From NCBI RefSeq assembly GCF_900107725.1, contig NZ_FNQO01000004.1:62001-126000 (forward strand): DNA of 64,000 nt. Reading direction: 5' to 3'. The notes under the pieces are model-generated. The model saw nothing but the letters and a program-made list of their open reading frames with translations. It did no database searches and was not told where the DNA came from. Positions within the stretch are counted from its first letter, which is position 1. Every line of letters starts with the position of its first letter. Both the position numbers and the translations under genes were made by a program. The stretch is from Microbulbifer marinus. Lineage in GTDB: Bacteria > Pseudomonadota > Gammaproteobacteria > Pseudomonadales > Cellvibrionaceae. This document shows, piece by piece, positions 54,289-63,504 of this stretch.

Positions 54289-54345
54289 CAATCGCAGGAA
54301 GTTTGATCCGGCCCTTCGGGCCTCCGCGGAAAGCCCAATACTATG
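54283..54345 (+). repeat. attC half-site 15
   Basis: TCATAAC, ATCGCAGGAAGTTTGATCCG and CTCCGCGGAAAGCCCAATAC match the left half of the long family; the right half and the GTTRRRY core are missing before gene P. Confidence 0.65.
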
Positions 54346-54364
54346 TAATCAGAGCCAACCTGAA

Positions 54365-54880
54365 ATGACATCTAATTACTTGGTTATTTTAACAGTATTT
54401 TTATTGATCGCTTGCTCTACTCAAGAGAGTAGAAGTCCAGATCAGTTATATGTCAAAGGTAGGAAAAATTTATCCACACAACAAGGCATTGTGGACATTA
54501 AGAAATGTGCAGAGCTTGGCCATGGAGGCTGCGCACAAATTTTGGGCACATTGTATTTGGCTGGCTCTGGAGTAGAGCAAGATTTCAATAAGGCAATGAA
54601 GTGGCAACTTGCGGCGTGGGAAACAGGAATTGATTATGGCTACGCGGGGGCATTAGGTGCGCTGCATGCTGCGACATATTACTGTGAATTATCATATTTC
54701 GATGTCTCGCCCAAAAAAGCAGAAATTCTTATAGATAGCGCTTTTAAGATCCTTGAAACTCTAACTTCTTCGTACTCCAAAGAACGAATGCAGGTAGAGC
54801 ACGCTAATGTAGAAGAAATCCTGGAAGAGATTACTCACATTAGAAACAAGGTTCGCAACGGAGAGTGCACAAGGGCATAA
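54365..54880 (+). CDS. Cassette gene P: Sel1-repeat lipoprotein
   Basis: Protein of 171 aa. Lipoprotein signal ILTVFLLIACST with modified Cys at about residue 16. A Sel1-like repeat is seen in CAELGHGGCAQILGTLYLAGSG and NKAMKWQLAAWETG. Start taken at ATG 54365; the frame runs upstream through the half attC. No clear ribosome-binding site, as the preceding attC was truncated. Confidence 0.7.
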   Translation: MTSNYLVILTVFLLIACSTQESRSPDQLYVKGRKNLSTQQGIVDIKKCAELGHGGCAQILGTLYLAGSGVEQDFNKAMKWQLAAWETGIDYGYAGALGALHAATYYCELSYFDVSPKKAEILIDSAFKILETLTSSYSKERMQVEHANVEEILEEITHIRNKVRNGECTRA

Positions 54881-54921
54881 CAAGCGCAGGCAGATTGTTC
54901 CGGTCCCGCGGCCCGCGCAGG
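54875..54921 (+). repeat. attC half-site 16, right end of array 2
   Basis: GCATAAC, AAGCGCAGGCAGATTGTTCC and CCGCGGCCCGCGCAGGG; the 3' half is absent and chromosomal sequence follows. Confidence 0.65.
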
Positions 54922-54989
54922 GTGGCCCGGCCTGTAAGTCAAGCCCGTCAATCCCAACATCATGCCGTACTGACACACGGAGAGAGCCC

Positions 54990-55682
54990 ATGAAAACAAT
55001 CGGTTTACTCGGCGGCATGAGCTGGGAGAGCACACTCGGCTACTACCGAGCAATCAACGAGGGAATCAGGCAGAAGCTCGGCGGCCTGCATTCGGCCAAA
55101 ACTGCCCTGTACAGCGTCGATTTCGGTCCGATCGAAAAACTGCAACATGCCGGCGACTGGCAGGGCACAGCCAGGATCTTAAGCGAGGCGGCAAAGGGCA
55201 TTCAAGCTGCGGGCGCGGACTTCTTGTTGATCTGCACCAACACTATGCACAAGGTCGCTCCGGAGATTGAAGCGGCCATCGACATTCCGTTACTACATAT
55301 TGCAGACGCCACCGCGCAACTGCTGGTCGACAAGGAAATAAAGACGGTCGGCCTGCTGGGTACGGCCTTTACGATGGAGCAGGAGTTCTACCGGGGAAGG
55401 CTGACGAACGATTACGGCATGCAGGTACTGGTGCCGAACCGGGAAGACCGGGAACTGGTGCACCGGGTGATCTATCGGGAACTCTGTCAGGGCAAGATCG
55501 AGCCGGAATCACGGGCGGAATATCTGCGCATCATCGACGACTTGGCCGCCCGGGGTGCCGAGGCAGTCATTCTCGGTTGCACGGAGATCGGTATGCTGGT
55601 CCGCCAGGCGGACACAGCTGTAAGGCTGCTGGATACGACGGCTATTCATGCAGAAAAGGCAGTGGAACTTGCCCTGGCGTAG
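54990..55682 (+). CDS. Aspartate/glutamate racemase family protein
   Basis: Protein of 230 aa. IGLLGGMSWESTLGYYRAIN opens the family; the two catalytic Cys are in LICTNTMHK (Cys82) and ILGCTEIG (about Cys194). Members interconvert L- and D-Asp or Glu without a cofactor. GGAGAGAGCC precedes the ATG. First chromosomal gene right of array 2. Confidence 0.92.
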   Translation: MKTIGLLGGMSWESTLGYYRAINEGIRQKLGGLHSAKTALYSVDFGPIEKLQHAGDWQGTARILSEAAKGIQAAGADFLLICTNTMHKVAPEIEAAIDIPLLHIADATAQLLVDKEIKTVGLLGTAFTMEQEFYRGRLTNDYGMQVLVPNREDRELVHRVIYRELCQGKIEPESRAEYLRIIDDLAARGAEAVILGCTEIGMLVRQADTAVRLLDTTAIHAEKAVELALA

Positions 55683-55739
55683 TTTGCTCGCGGAGCGCAC
55701 CCCAACTACATACCGATAGAACAATATCGGAGAATGCAG

Positions 55740-56036
55740 ATGAAAAAATTGGTCATCGTCGCCCTGCTCGGATTTGCCGGCTGGAAAATATATGCCGAAA
55801 AGGTGAAGGACCAGAGCCAGCGTTGGGGTAACTATTCTGTTCAGAATAGTAGCAGCGCGGCGGACAGCATGCCGACTATTAAACTGTCGCCAGCCAAATA
55901 CAGCTGTGATGGCCGGCGGTACTGCAGCCAGATGCGCTCCCGCGAGGAAGCAGAGTTCTTCATTAAAAATTGCCCAAACACCAAAATGGACGGCGACCGG
56001 GATGGCATACCCTGTGAAAACGATTCCAGGTTTTAG
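55740..56036 (+). CDS. Excalibur calcium-binding domain protein
   Basis: Exported protein of 98 aa (signal or anchor MKKLVIVALLGFAGWKIYA). The C-terminal excalibur domain shows YSCDGRRYCSQM, FFIKNCPNTKMDGDRDGIPCE: the DxDxDG calcium loop and conserved Cys. Similar proteins are often nuclease-related surface proteins. Ribosome-binding site GGAG 8 bp upstream. Confidence 0.88.
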   Translation: MKKLVIVALLGFAGWKIYAEKVKDQSQRWGNYSVQNSSSAADSMPTIKLSPAKYSCDGRRYCSQMRSREEAEFFIKNCPNTKMDGDRDGIPCENDSRF

Positions 56037-56054
56037 CGGGCGGGTTCACTGAGA

Positions 56055-56408
56055 ATGAGCGGATTCGCCCATTTATTTCGCTGGCAAAAAGGCCGGCAAA
56101 AGACCGGCTACGAGAAGATGTTGCTGGCGGCAGCACACTGGCCAATAAAGTTTGACTGTTACCTGCTGCGATTCCCGCAGGGCTGCGAGGTGCCACCGCA
56201 CATGGATTCGGTAACCAGCGGCAAACACTACCGCCTGAATATCGTATTGAGGAAGGCGAAAAAAGGTGGACAGTTTGTCTGCGCCGCGCCAATCTACCAA
56301 AGTAGCAGAGTCAAATTCTTCCGGCCGGACATCTGCGAGCACTCGGTAACAAAAGTCGAGCAGGGCAACCGCTACTTGTTGAGCATCGGCTGGATAAACG
56401 GCGCTTAG
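56055..56408 (+). CDS. 2OG-Fe(II) oxygenase-like protein
   Basis: Protein of 117 aa. CEVPPHMDSVTSGKHYRLNIVL contains the HxD iron ligands, and CEHSVTKVEQGNRYLLSIGWI the distal His and the strand with an Arg for 2-oxoglutarate. It matches small prolyl-hydroxylase-like domains but is shorter than average. Substrate unknown. Follows the excalibur gene by 18 bp, same strand. Confidence 0.78.
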   Translation: MSGFAHLFRWQKGRQKTGYEKMLLAAAHWPIKFDCYLLRFPQGCEVPPHMDSVTSGKHYRLNIVLRKAKKGGQFVCAAPIYQSSRVKFFRPDICEHSVTKVEQGNRYLLSIGWINGA

Positions 56409-56464
56409 CCGATGCGATGATGCGCTACCGGACTGGCATGAGCAAGCCGGTCCAGTCGTACCCG

Positions 56465-57874
56465 TCACTGCTGCGCGGGGACCTCTCCGCCACGGAAAAG
56501 ATGCAGCGCCTCGCGCGCGCGACTCTCGTCACCCAGGCGCCGGTAGTGGCCGACCAGGGCCATGCTCAGCTTTGGCAGCAGCGGGTGCTCCACCTGCTGT
56601 TTGTGCAACCGGCGCAACAGCTCGTCCAGCCATTTCCAGTCCTTTTCCTGCGCCGCGCGGCGGGCCAGCAACAGGCATACCTTGGTCGTCAGTGCCCGCG
56701 GCTGGGTCGCCTGCTGCAGGTAGCGGCGGTAGCCGTCGGCGAGGGTATGGCCGTCGATGGCGGTATTGCTCGCCTGCGCAAACAGCGCCAGGTTGGCGCG
56801 GTGGAAGGCTTCGCTTTCCGGGGCCGCGGCAGTCAGTTCTATGGCGCGCTCGATCAGTACCAGCGACTGCGGGTATTGGCGCACCGCGGCGGTGGCGGCG
56901 TCCGCAGCCTCCAGCAGCTTGCCCTCCTCCTGAAAGCGATCGATGCGGGCCAGGGCGCGCAGTTGCGGCGAGGGCGCCTCCGCCTCCACCGGCATCTGCT
57001 CCAGTGGCGGGCGCCGGCTGAGCAGCAGCAGGGTGGCGGCAAAGCCGGCCAGCAGGCCGCCGGTGTGGGCCCAGTAGGCAATACCGGCATCGCCGTAGAA
57101 GTAACCGAAAATTTCCTTGCCCAGCCACAGCGGCAGCACCAGCAGCGCCGGCGCACTGAACTCGCCGAACACGAAGCCGACGGTGTAGAAGAATCGCAGG
57201 CGGCGCACGCCGTAAATGGCAACGAACATGCCCATCACCGCCGATACCGCGCCGGAGGCACCGACCATCGGCACCAGACTGCCCGCCTCGACTGCCATAT
57301 GCAGGCCGGCGGCGGCGAGGCCGCCGAGCAGATACAGGCCGGCAAACCAGAGTCCGCCCAGGGCCAGCTCCACCGACAGGCCGAACAGCAACAGGAACAG
57401 CATATTGCCGATCAGGTGGTCCCAGCTGCCGTGCAGGAACATGTGACCAAAGAGTCCCGACACACTCGGCTCGGCCGGCGTCAGCCCCATGGCGATGCTG
57501 CTCAGGCGGTCGCGCATATCGGCGAACTTCTGGCGCTGCGCCAGCCACTCGGTCTCGCCCTCGGCCCGCAGCTGCGGCAGCAGCCAGTGGTGGAATTCCG
57601 GGTTCCACAGCAGTTCCCGGTAGACAAAATCTTCGCCCTGCACGTCCACTTGCATGCGCCATTCCGGGTGCAGCTCGTTCACATAGATCAGGAAGCGCTG
57701 TTCCTCTAGCTCCGGCAGGTCACTGGAGAAGTAGTATTCCTCCGCCTGCTGCCAGCGCGCCTCGTCGCGGCCCTGGTAGAACACGAACACCAGCAGGTTC
57801 AGGGCAATCAGGGCGAAGCACATCAGCGGCGGCCGGCGCCAATCGGGCTTGTTCTGGATGGGGATGATGAGCAC
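56465..57874 (-). CDS. Rhomboid-family intramembrane serine protease with TPR-like tail
   Basis: Protein of 469 aa. Rhomboid core: FGHMFLHGSWDHLIGNMLFLLLFG (conserved HxxxN region), Ser207 in VGASGAVSAVMG, and catalytic His270 in IAYWAHTGGLLAGF. The N-terminal loop is enlarged (about 35-135), and the C-terminal 170 residues are helical, TPR-like. It cleaves membrane helices of unknown substrates. Single gene, minus strand. Confidence 0.92.
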   Translation of the reverse strand: MLIIPIQNKPDWRRPPLMCFALIALNLLVFVFYQGRDEARWQQAEEYYFSSDLPELEEQRFLIYVNELHPEWRMQVDVQGEDFVYRELLWNPEFHHWLLPQLRAEGETEWLAQRQKFADMRDRLSSIAMGLTPAEPSVSGLFGHMFLHGSWDHLIGNMLFLLLFGLSVELALGGLWFAGLYLLGGLAAAGLHMAVEAGSLVPMVGASGAVSAVMGMFVAIYGVRRLRFFYTVGFVFGEFSAPALLVLPLWLGKEIFGYFYGDAGIAYWAHTGGLLAGFAATLLLLSRRPPLEQMPVEAEAPSPQLRALARIDRFQEEGKLLEAADAATAAVRQYPQSLVLIERAIELTAAAPESEAFHRANLALFAQASNTAIDGHTLADGYRRYLQQATQPRALTTKVCLLLARRAAQEKDWKWLDELLRRLHKQQVEHPLLPKLSMALVGHYRRLGDESRAREALHLFRGGEVPAQQ

Positions 57875-57957
57875 TGCGGCCGGCCTTAAACTGAGGGTTG
57901 AAATGGCCCCCCAGAATACAGGGGCGCCGTTCGGATAACAAACACTCCGGCTGAAAT

Positions 57958-58190
57958 TTAACCGAGTAGCGAGCGGCCGATATGCTCCACCAACCGCTCC
58001 AGCGCCCAGCTGGCGACGATCGAATTGCCCAGGCTATCTAGTGCCGGCGACCAGGCGCAGACGGTGAACTCCCCGGCAGCACCGCCAGCAGGCCACCGCC
58101 GACCCCGGACTTGGACGGCAGGCCCACCTGGGCGGCATAGGTAGCGGAAGCGGTTGCAATGGGCTTCGGCGTCGTCACACGTGTGCCCGG
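57958..58190 (-). pseudogene. Glutaminase (GlsA-type) C-terminal remnant with frameshift
   Basis: The minus strand reads TYAAQVGLPSKSGVGGGLLAVLPG and then, in a shifted frame, EFTVCAWSPALDSLGNSIVASWALERLVEHIG, which together match the last part of serine-dependent glutaminases. One base seems lost in a G-run near 58074. The rest of the gene, including the catalytic Ser-Lys, is missing; the MscS-type gene begins right where it breaks off. It is a dead fragment left by a deletion. Confidence 0.8.
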
Positions 58191-58192
58191 CG

Positions 58193-60382
58193 CTACTTCG
58201 GCGAATGCCGGGTGATCGGCAGCGGCGCATCCCAGCTGCGCAGGTGCAGGTCGCGCTGCGGGAACGGCACCTCGATGCCCTTTTCATTAAACTCGCGCAG
58301 CAGCTCGATGTTGTACATCGCGTAGGGGTCACCCAGCGGCGACACCATATTGCTGTTGATCCACACCACCAGTTTGAAATTCAGCGAGTTGTCACCGAAC
58401 TCCATCAACCAGACTTCAGTCTTGCGCTTCCAGTCGGTGTGGGTGATGTTGACGTGTTCGGCCGCCGCCATCGCCGCCTCACGCACCAGGTCGGGATCGG
58501 AACCGTAGGCCACGCCGAAGGGGACGTGAATGCGCCGCACCGGGTCGTCGAGGGTATGGTTGATGACGCGACCAGCGACGAACTCGGTATTGGGTACCAA
58601 TATATCGACATTGTCGCGCGTTGTGATTCTGGTCGAGCGCACATTGATATCGCGGATGCGACCGAATACGCCGGACTCCAGTTCGACCAGATCGCCGACG
58701 CGCAGCGGCTGCTCGAACAACAGGATCAATCCAGAAATAAAATTGGAGAAAATTGCCTGCATGCCGAAACCGATACCCACCGACAGGGCACCGGCGACGA
58801 TTGCCAGCTTGGAGGTATCCAGCCCGAGCATGCTGAGCACGACTACTATGGCGATGGCGATGATGCTGTAGTGCAGCACGCGCCCCAGGGTGTACATCGA
58901 GGATTCGCTGGCGTGATTCTTGCGCACCATGCGATTCAGAAAGCGCCGCACCAGGCTCGAGATCAGCCAGGCGCACACCATGACGAAAATGATCTTGGCG
59001 ATGTCCCGCAGGGTAATCGGATTCTGCGCGATAATTAACAGCTGGAAGTCCGCCAGCTGGCGCCAGTGCTTGTAGATCTGCTCGAACATGAAACCGGTGC
59101 GCTCGCGCACCGTTGCCCACCAGCCCTGTTGCTCCTTGTACACGCTCAGTTGCGCGGCCTCGTAGCGCTGAATGTCTTTGACCAGATCTTCGGCCCGGTC
59201 GAGGCCACTGTCGATGCGCTCGAAATAACCCCACCAGCGGCTCAGGTCTGTCTCTTCTTCGCCCTCTTCGCCGCGCCAGGCTGAGACCTGGCGCTGGCGC
59301 AGGTTCAGCTCCCGTGAGGTGCCCTCGATCATTGTGCTCGCCGTTTCCAACAGATCGCGGCTCACCACCATCTGCCGATCCTTCTCACCTTCCTGTCCCT
59401 GCTGTAACACCGAGTTGATCGACAACAACAACTCGGCCTTGCGCTTCTTCAGGTGCGCTTCGATCAGGTCGACTTCCAGCTGCATCAGTGTGAGGTCTTT
59501 CTGCAGGTTCTTGACCGGGTCGGTGGTTAACTCCGGCGAGCCCTGGATGCTGGTGCGCGACGCACCTATTTTCTCGATCGCATCCAGCTGCTTCTTGACG
59601 TCTTTTTCCAGTGCTTTGGTTGCCTCCGCACTGTACTGCAGCCTATCGAGCATGCGCTGTAGCTGGCTTTCGGCATGGTCAATTTTCCCCTGCCAGTTGC
59701 CGAGAAACTCCTCCAGCATCTCGCGCTGCTCAAGGATGTTCAGGTGGTTGATTTGCGTCAGCAGCAGTGCCAGAGCGGCCGAGTCCTTCTGCGCCCCGTC
59801 GCGGGCTTCACGCAGCAGGATGACCTGCTTGCGCAGCTGATTGATCGACTGATCAAGGGTCTGGTCCAGCTGGCGCGCCTCCAGCTGCAGACTCAATAAG
59901 CGCTGGCGGCCACGAGTGATTGCCGCGTCTGCCTTGGCCCAGTCCATGATGTCCGGATTTTCCGGAAACTCGACATCCGGCAGCACCGGGACCTTCTGGT
60001 ATTCCTTTTGCCGCTGCCAGGTCGCCTCAATCCCCTTCAGGCTCTGGCTGATCGATTCGGCGCGCGCCTGCAATTTCTTCTCGTCGGGCAGACTCTTACG
60101 CCACTCCTGCCAGGCTTTCGTCAGTGCCTCCAACCACTGCTGGCGCTCCTCGGCGGAGGCCTCCGTCCACCCTGTCCACCAGTCCGCCGACGGGGCAGAA
60201 AAATCCGGAATCACCGGCTCGAATGCTTTGGGTTCGCTGCCCGGTAGCTGGGCAGTGGCAGTCAGTGAAAGGCAGGTAAACAGAAAGGCGAGAAAAAAAC
60301 TCAGCAGTGTGCGAACAGCACTGCGATCGCAGCGAGCCAGGCGAAGAGAGGAAAAACTGCGGTCGCCCGCCATAGTGCGCAT
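58193..60382 (-). CDS. Large MscS-family mechanosensitive channel with periplasmic coiled coil
   Basis: Protein of 729 aa. Signal peptide to TATAQ, then a long periplasmic helical/coiled-coil domain (about 50-425, many Glu/Gln/Lys/Leu heptads). Three to four membrane helices follow (about 450-560), with the pore helix SVGIGFGMQAIFSNFISGLILLFE. The beta-rich cytoplasmic vestibule starts at VGDLVELESGVFGRIRDINVRSTRI. It belongs to the larger MscK/MscM-like branch. It opens under membrane tension to release solutes. Start may be ATG 60382 or 60373. Confidence 0.92.
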   Translation of the reverse strand: MRTMAGDRSFSSLRLARCDRSAVRTLLSFFLAFLFTCLSLTATAQLPGSEPKAFEPVIPDFSAPSADWWTGWTEASAEERQQWLEALTKAWQEWRKSLPDEKKLQARAESISQSLKGIEATWQRQKEYQKVPVLPDVEFPENPDIMDWAKADAAITRGRQRLLSLQLEARQLDQTLDQSINQLRKQVILLREARDGAQKDSAALALLLTQINHLNILEQREMLEEFLGNWQGKIDHAESQLQRMLDRLQYSAEATKALEKDVKKQLDAIEKIGASRTSIQGSPELTTDPVKNLQKDLTLMQLEVDLIEAHLKKRKAELLLSINSVLQQGQEGEKDRQMVVSRDLLETASTMIEGTSRELNLRQRQVSAWRGEEGEEETDLSRWWGYFERIDSGLDRAEDLVKDIQRYEAAQLSVYKEQQGWWATVRERTGFMFEQIYKHWRQLADFQLLIIAQNPITLRDIAKIIFVMVCAWLISSLVRRFLNRMVRKNHASESSMYTLGRVLHYSIIAIAIVVVLSMLGLDTSKLAIVAGALSVGIGFGMQAIFSNFISGLILLFEQPLRVGDLVELESGVFGRIRDINVRSTRITTRDNVDILVPNTEFVAGRVINHTLDDPVRRIHVPFGVAYGSDPDLVREAAMAAAEHVNITHTDWKRKTEVWLMEFGDNSLNFKLVVWINSNMVSPLGDPYAMYNIELLREFNEKGIEVPFPQRDLHLRSWDAPLPITRHSPK

Positions 60383-60500
60383 CTATCCGTGAAAAACTCC
60401 GACGCGTAAAACAACACGAATCCCGGAGAATCCGCTCTGTTCAGTGTAGCCGAGGCAGGATTCGGCCCGTCCGCGTCAGTGCCGTCGCGCCGGGTCGCCG

Positions 60501-62411
60501 CTAGCGGTTCAGGAGCACGGTCACGCCGTTCACTGTCATGAAGCCGGCACCGCTCACATAGCCGCCCTCGGCAAACAGCCGCTGCACCAGCGCGCCGTCG
60601 ATCAGGCGCCGGTTCAGGTCGGTAACGAAGTCGCCGAAATCGGAGTACATAACGATGATGTCATCCTCGGCCAGAACATACAGTCCGCCCTCCTCCTCCG
60701 GCACCGGCTGCAATTGCGGCACCCTGATCAGCGACCGCAGGTCGGTGATGACGGCGCCGCGGCGAATGATGTGATCGGCGCCGAGCAGATCCGGCGCCAG
60801 ATTGACGGTCAGGCCCGACGCATCCAGGGTCAGGAATGGGATATCACTGCCGCCCGCGATCCAGCTCACCAGGAATTGTGCGCCGCTTTCGCTGAAATCC
60901 TGCAGCCCGATGGCGCCAAAATCCGGCGGCGCGCGGCCGAATGAATTCACGTAACCGTGAAAGCGCAACGGCGTACCCACCGCCAGCGGGTCGACGTCCA
61001 GGACACTGATATCCACCTGGTAGGCGTCCGGATCGGCATCCACGGCCTCGTCGGTGCCGGTGCCCCGGTAATCGAACAGCAGCGCATCGCGCCCGCCGAA
61101 TTCCAGTGCGGTGACGTTCAGAACGTCGTCGATGCGGGAGTTCAGAAAGGTATCGAGCGTGGTCGGCAGCAGGCGCACGCGCCCGTCATCGACATTCAGC
61201 CGCAACAGATCGCTGTCCCAGTGACCGAGGGCGGCGATGCGCTGGCCGACAGATATCGCCCGGGTGATTTCCTGGCGCAGCGGGAAGCGTGGCACGCTGA
61301 CCGGCGTGTTCGCGGCCAGCAGTAGCTCCAGTTCGTCGTGGAAGGACACGCTGCCATCGGTGCGTATCAGCTGCGCGCCGATAATCGTCAGCAGATTGCC
61401 TTCGCGGGCCAGTACATGCCCTTTGACCGTATCGAGAGAGTCGCCCGGCACACTGCTGCCGACGTAGACCAGGTCCGCGATAAAGCTGCGCCGGCTGCGG
61501 TCGAAGACGCCGAATGCCAGCGTGGCAATGCCGCCGGGCAGCTCCGCCAGCGCACTGAGGCCACTGGAACCGCTGAAACGCTCGCCGTTAATTTCCCAGT
61601 CGGTGTCGCCGCGAATCTCGATATCGACGCCACCCAGGCGACCGCTGTCGCGGAAGAAGGGACGCAGTGCGATGCGGAAGGAAACCTGTTTCTCGTCGAC
61701 GCCGATTAGCGGTCCGCGCATGCGGAAGGGTTTCGGCAGCAGCGGATCATTTTCCGCGCTCACCACCGGGAACAGAGTGACTTCCGGCGGCAGTATCTCG
61801 GTGTCGACGCTGTTGGCGGCCCGCAGATTGAAATCGAGCTCCAACAGCGCGGGTATATCGGGCACGATCACCACCGGGCGCAGAGGGTCTAACTCCAGGT
61901 CGAGCATCACCGTGCGGACTTTTCTGCCGTCCGCAAACGCCACCCGCGCCCGCTCGGCAAACCCATCCACATCGACGCGGATATCCGCTTCGCTGTAATC
62001 GAGCGTGATTTCGCCGCGCACATAATTGCCCAGCGGCAGTGTCGCGGTGGTCACCAGTTCCGTGCGATCGCGGTACTGAACGAAGTCCACGCTAGTGGCC
62101 GGCGGCAGTACCTCGAACCAGCTGCCATCGAAGCGCTGTAGCCGCAACGAACCGATATCCACCTGATAGCGGATAAAGTCTCCTTCGAGATCGGTGAGGC
62201 CGATGTACAGCTGTCCGCACCTTTCAGACGCCGGCTCCTCATCACTGGTGCTACAGGGTGCGACAACCGCCTCGGTGCTGGAGGAGCGAACGCCGTCGTT
62301 TCTGCCGCCGTTACTATTGCTGCTGCCACTGCCGCAGGCGGATAGCGTCAAGGCGAGGAGCAGGGCGACGCAGGTTCGCCAAGCGGCGAACAAATCCCTT
62401 TCCATCTGCAT
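60501..62411 (-). CDS. DUF4382-containing lipoprotein
   Basis: Protein of 636 aa with lipoprotein signal (VALLLALTLSACGSGSS). The DUF4382 domain lies at about residues 65-200 (GQLYIGLTDLEGDFIRYQVDIGSLRLQRFDG). Further repeats of beta-rich DUF5666-like modules follow (VKGHVLAREGNLLTIIGAQL, AALGHWDSDLLRLN). Outer-membrane surface protein of unknown role. GAAGGGAA precedes ATG 62411. Confidence 0.85.
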   Translation of the reverse strand: MQMERDLFAAWRTCVALLLALTLSACGSGSSNSNGGRNDGVRSSSTEAVVAPCSTSDEEPASERCGQLYIGLTDLEGDFIRYQVDIGSLRLQRFDGSWFEVLPPATSVDFVQYRDRTELVTTATLPLGNYVRGEITLDYSEADIRVDVDGFAERARVAFADGRKVRTVMLDLELDPLRPVVIVPDIPALLELDFNLRAANSVDTEILPPEVTLFPVVSAENDPLLPKPFRMRGPLIGVDEKQVSFRIALRPFFRDSGRLGGVDIEIRGDTDWEINGERFSGSSGLSALAELPGGIATLAFGVFDRSRRSFIADLVYVGSSVPGDSLDTVKGHVLAREGNLLTIIGAQLIRTDGSVSFHDELELLLAANTPVSVPRFPLRQEITRAISVGQRIAALGHWDSDLLRLNVDDGRVRLLPTTLDTFLNSRIDDVLNVTALEFGGRDALLFDYRGTGTDEAVDADPDAYQVDISVLDVDPLAVGTPLRFHGYVNSFGRAPPDFGAIGLQDFSESGAQFLVSWIAGGSDIPFLTLDASGLTVNLAPDLLGADHIIRRGAVITDLRSLIRVPQLQPVPEEEGGLYVLAEDDIIVMYSDFGDFVTDLNRRLIDGALVQRLFAEGGYVSGAGFMTVNGVTVLLNR

Positions 62412-62734
62412 GTGATTCCCTTCAACAACTTCGCCGCACGCAACTAAGACATTGCGGCTGTTTTCCGGTTGGCACTGGCACGGAAAATTCCGGCCGGTGA
62501 GAAATGCTCTCTATACAGCCTAGAAATATTGCGCGCTCCGCGCGTGGCGAAAGTGTCGGGAATTTTGTCGGAGGGGGAACAGAGGCGTCATTTATGGCAA
62601 ATTGACAGTGGAACCCGCACAAGCTTGCGCGCAAACACTCCCTCTATTGAAGGCAGCGAGCGCGCAGATCACGATTTTTTTAAGGGGAACAATTTTCGAT
62701 AGCGATCATTGGCAGAGATACATGCGCCAGGGAG
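62412..62734. other. Intergenic stretch upstream of the DUF4382 gene
   Basis: About 320 bases between two minus-strand genes, AT-richer near 62640-62710. Must hold the DUF4382 promoter. No gene or clear hairpin seen. Confidence 0.35.
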
Positions 62735-63388
62735 CTAGCGCATGCATCGTTTGTACTCATCCCAGTAACTGCCCGGCTGGCGACGGTAGGGACCGACGTC
62801 GCCGCGGCGCGATTGATCCCTGGCGATACTGCGGCAGGTCGATCTGAGCTCGCGGTAGCTCAGGTCGGCAATATTGTCGCGGTAGCCATAGCGGCCGTAG
62901 TAACCATTGCCGCGGTAATAGTAATCGCCGCGATAGCGCCCGTAGTAAGTTTCAGGGCGATATCTGGGTTCAGGCGCCGGATAGGTTCGGGGTGTTACTG
63001 CCGGGGGACGCGGCGTCGGGGCGGCGAGAGAGCGGAGCTGCGGCGGCTCCCGGTAGTATTCGCGCCAGCCGGAAGGCGGGGTTATGACCGCGAAGTCGTC
63101 GCCGCGGGGGTCGTACAGGAAAAACGTGCCTCTGGAGACGAAATAGCGTTCGCCGCCCATCTTGAAGGTAGCGCTGCTGCCGGGCACATTGGGGACCCTT
63201 GCACCCAGTGGGGGTTCCACACGAACATAGCCACCCTGGCTCGGCCGGTAGAAGGAACCGCGCCAGTAGTGATAGGTTTGGCCGCCCGCCAGGATTTGCG
63301 AAGCGCCAGAAGGCAGGGATCTCAACCGATCCTGCGCCCAGGCTAGCGACACGGCGAGACTGAGCAGGAGTGCAATAGCGTAGTGCAT
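62735..63388 (-). CDS. DUF6515-like exported protein with Tyr/Gly-rich tail
   Basis: Protein of 217 aa. Signal peptide MHYAIALLLSLAVSLAWA. The N-terminal half TYHYWRGSFYRPSQGGYV, PPLGARVPNVPG and GERYFVSRGTFFLYDP fits the DUF6515 family of exported proteins. A Pro-rich hinge leads to a Tyr/Arg/Gly-rich segment (YYGRYRGDYYYRGNGYYGRY) and a Cys-containing end (RSTCRSIARD, YKRCMR). Function unknown. ATG 63388 is preferred because it starts the signal peptide. Confidence 0.8.
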   Translation of the reverse strand: MHYAIALLLSLAVSLAWAQDRLRSLPSGASQILAGGQTYHYWRGSFYRPSQGGYVRVEPPLGARVPNVPGSSATFKMGGERYFVSRGTFFLYDPRGDDFAVITPPSGWREYYREPPQLRSLAAPTPRPPAVTPRTYPAPEPRYRPETYYGRYRGDYYYRGNGYYGRYGYRDNIADLSYRELRSTCRSIARDQSRRGDVGPYRRQPGSYWDEYKRCMR

Positions 63389-63504
63389 GGCCGCAGCCCC
63401 TCTCTTGCAAACTACTAGGAGTTTACTGAGCGGCGACGCCCATCCCAAATCGCGGCCGTAAAGCGCACCCTCACGAGGCAAGGCTATTGCCAAATCGAGT
63501 GTGG

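Larger units (their letters stand above)
51238..54921 (+). mobile_element. Cassette array 2 (integron-type, no integrase; CALIN-like)
   Basis: Eight + strand genes (I 51283, J 51653, K 52252, L 52651, M 53129, N 53537, O 53935, P 54365) separated by attC-like sites, AT-rich against GC-rich flanks. Sites 10 and 13 belong to the same long attC family as sites 3, 5 and 6 of array 1. The right end is a half attC at 54875-54921, after which normal chromosome resumes. No integrase in the window. Confidence 0.85.
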
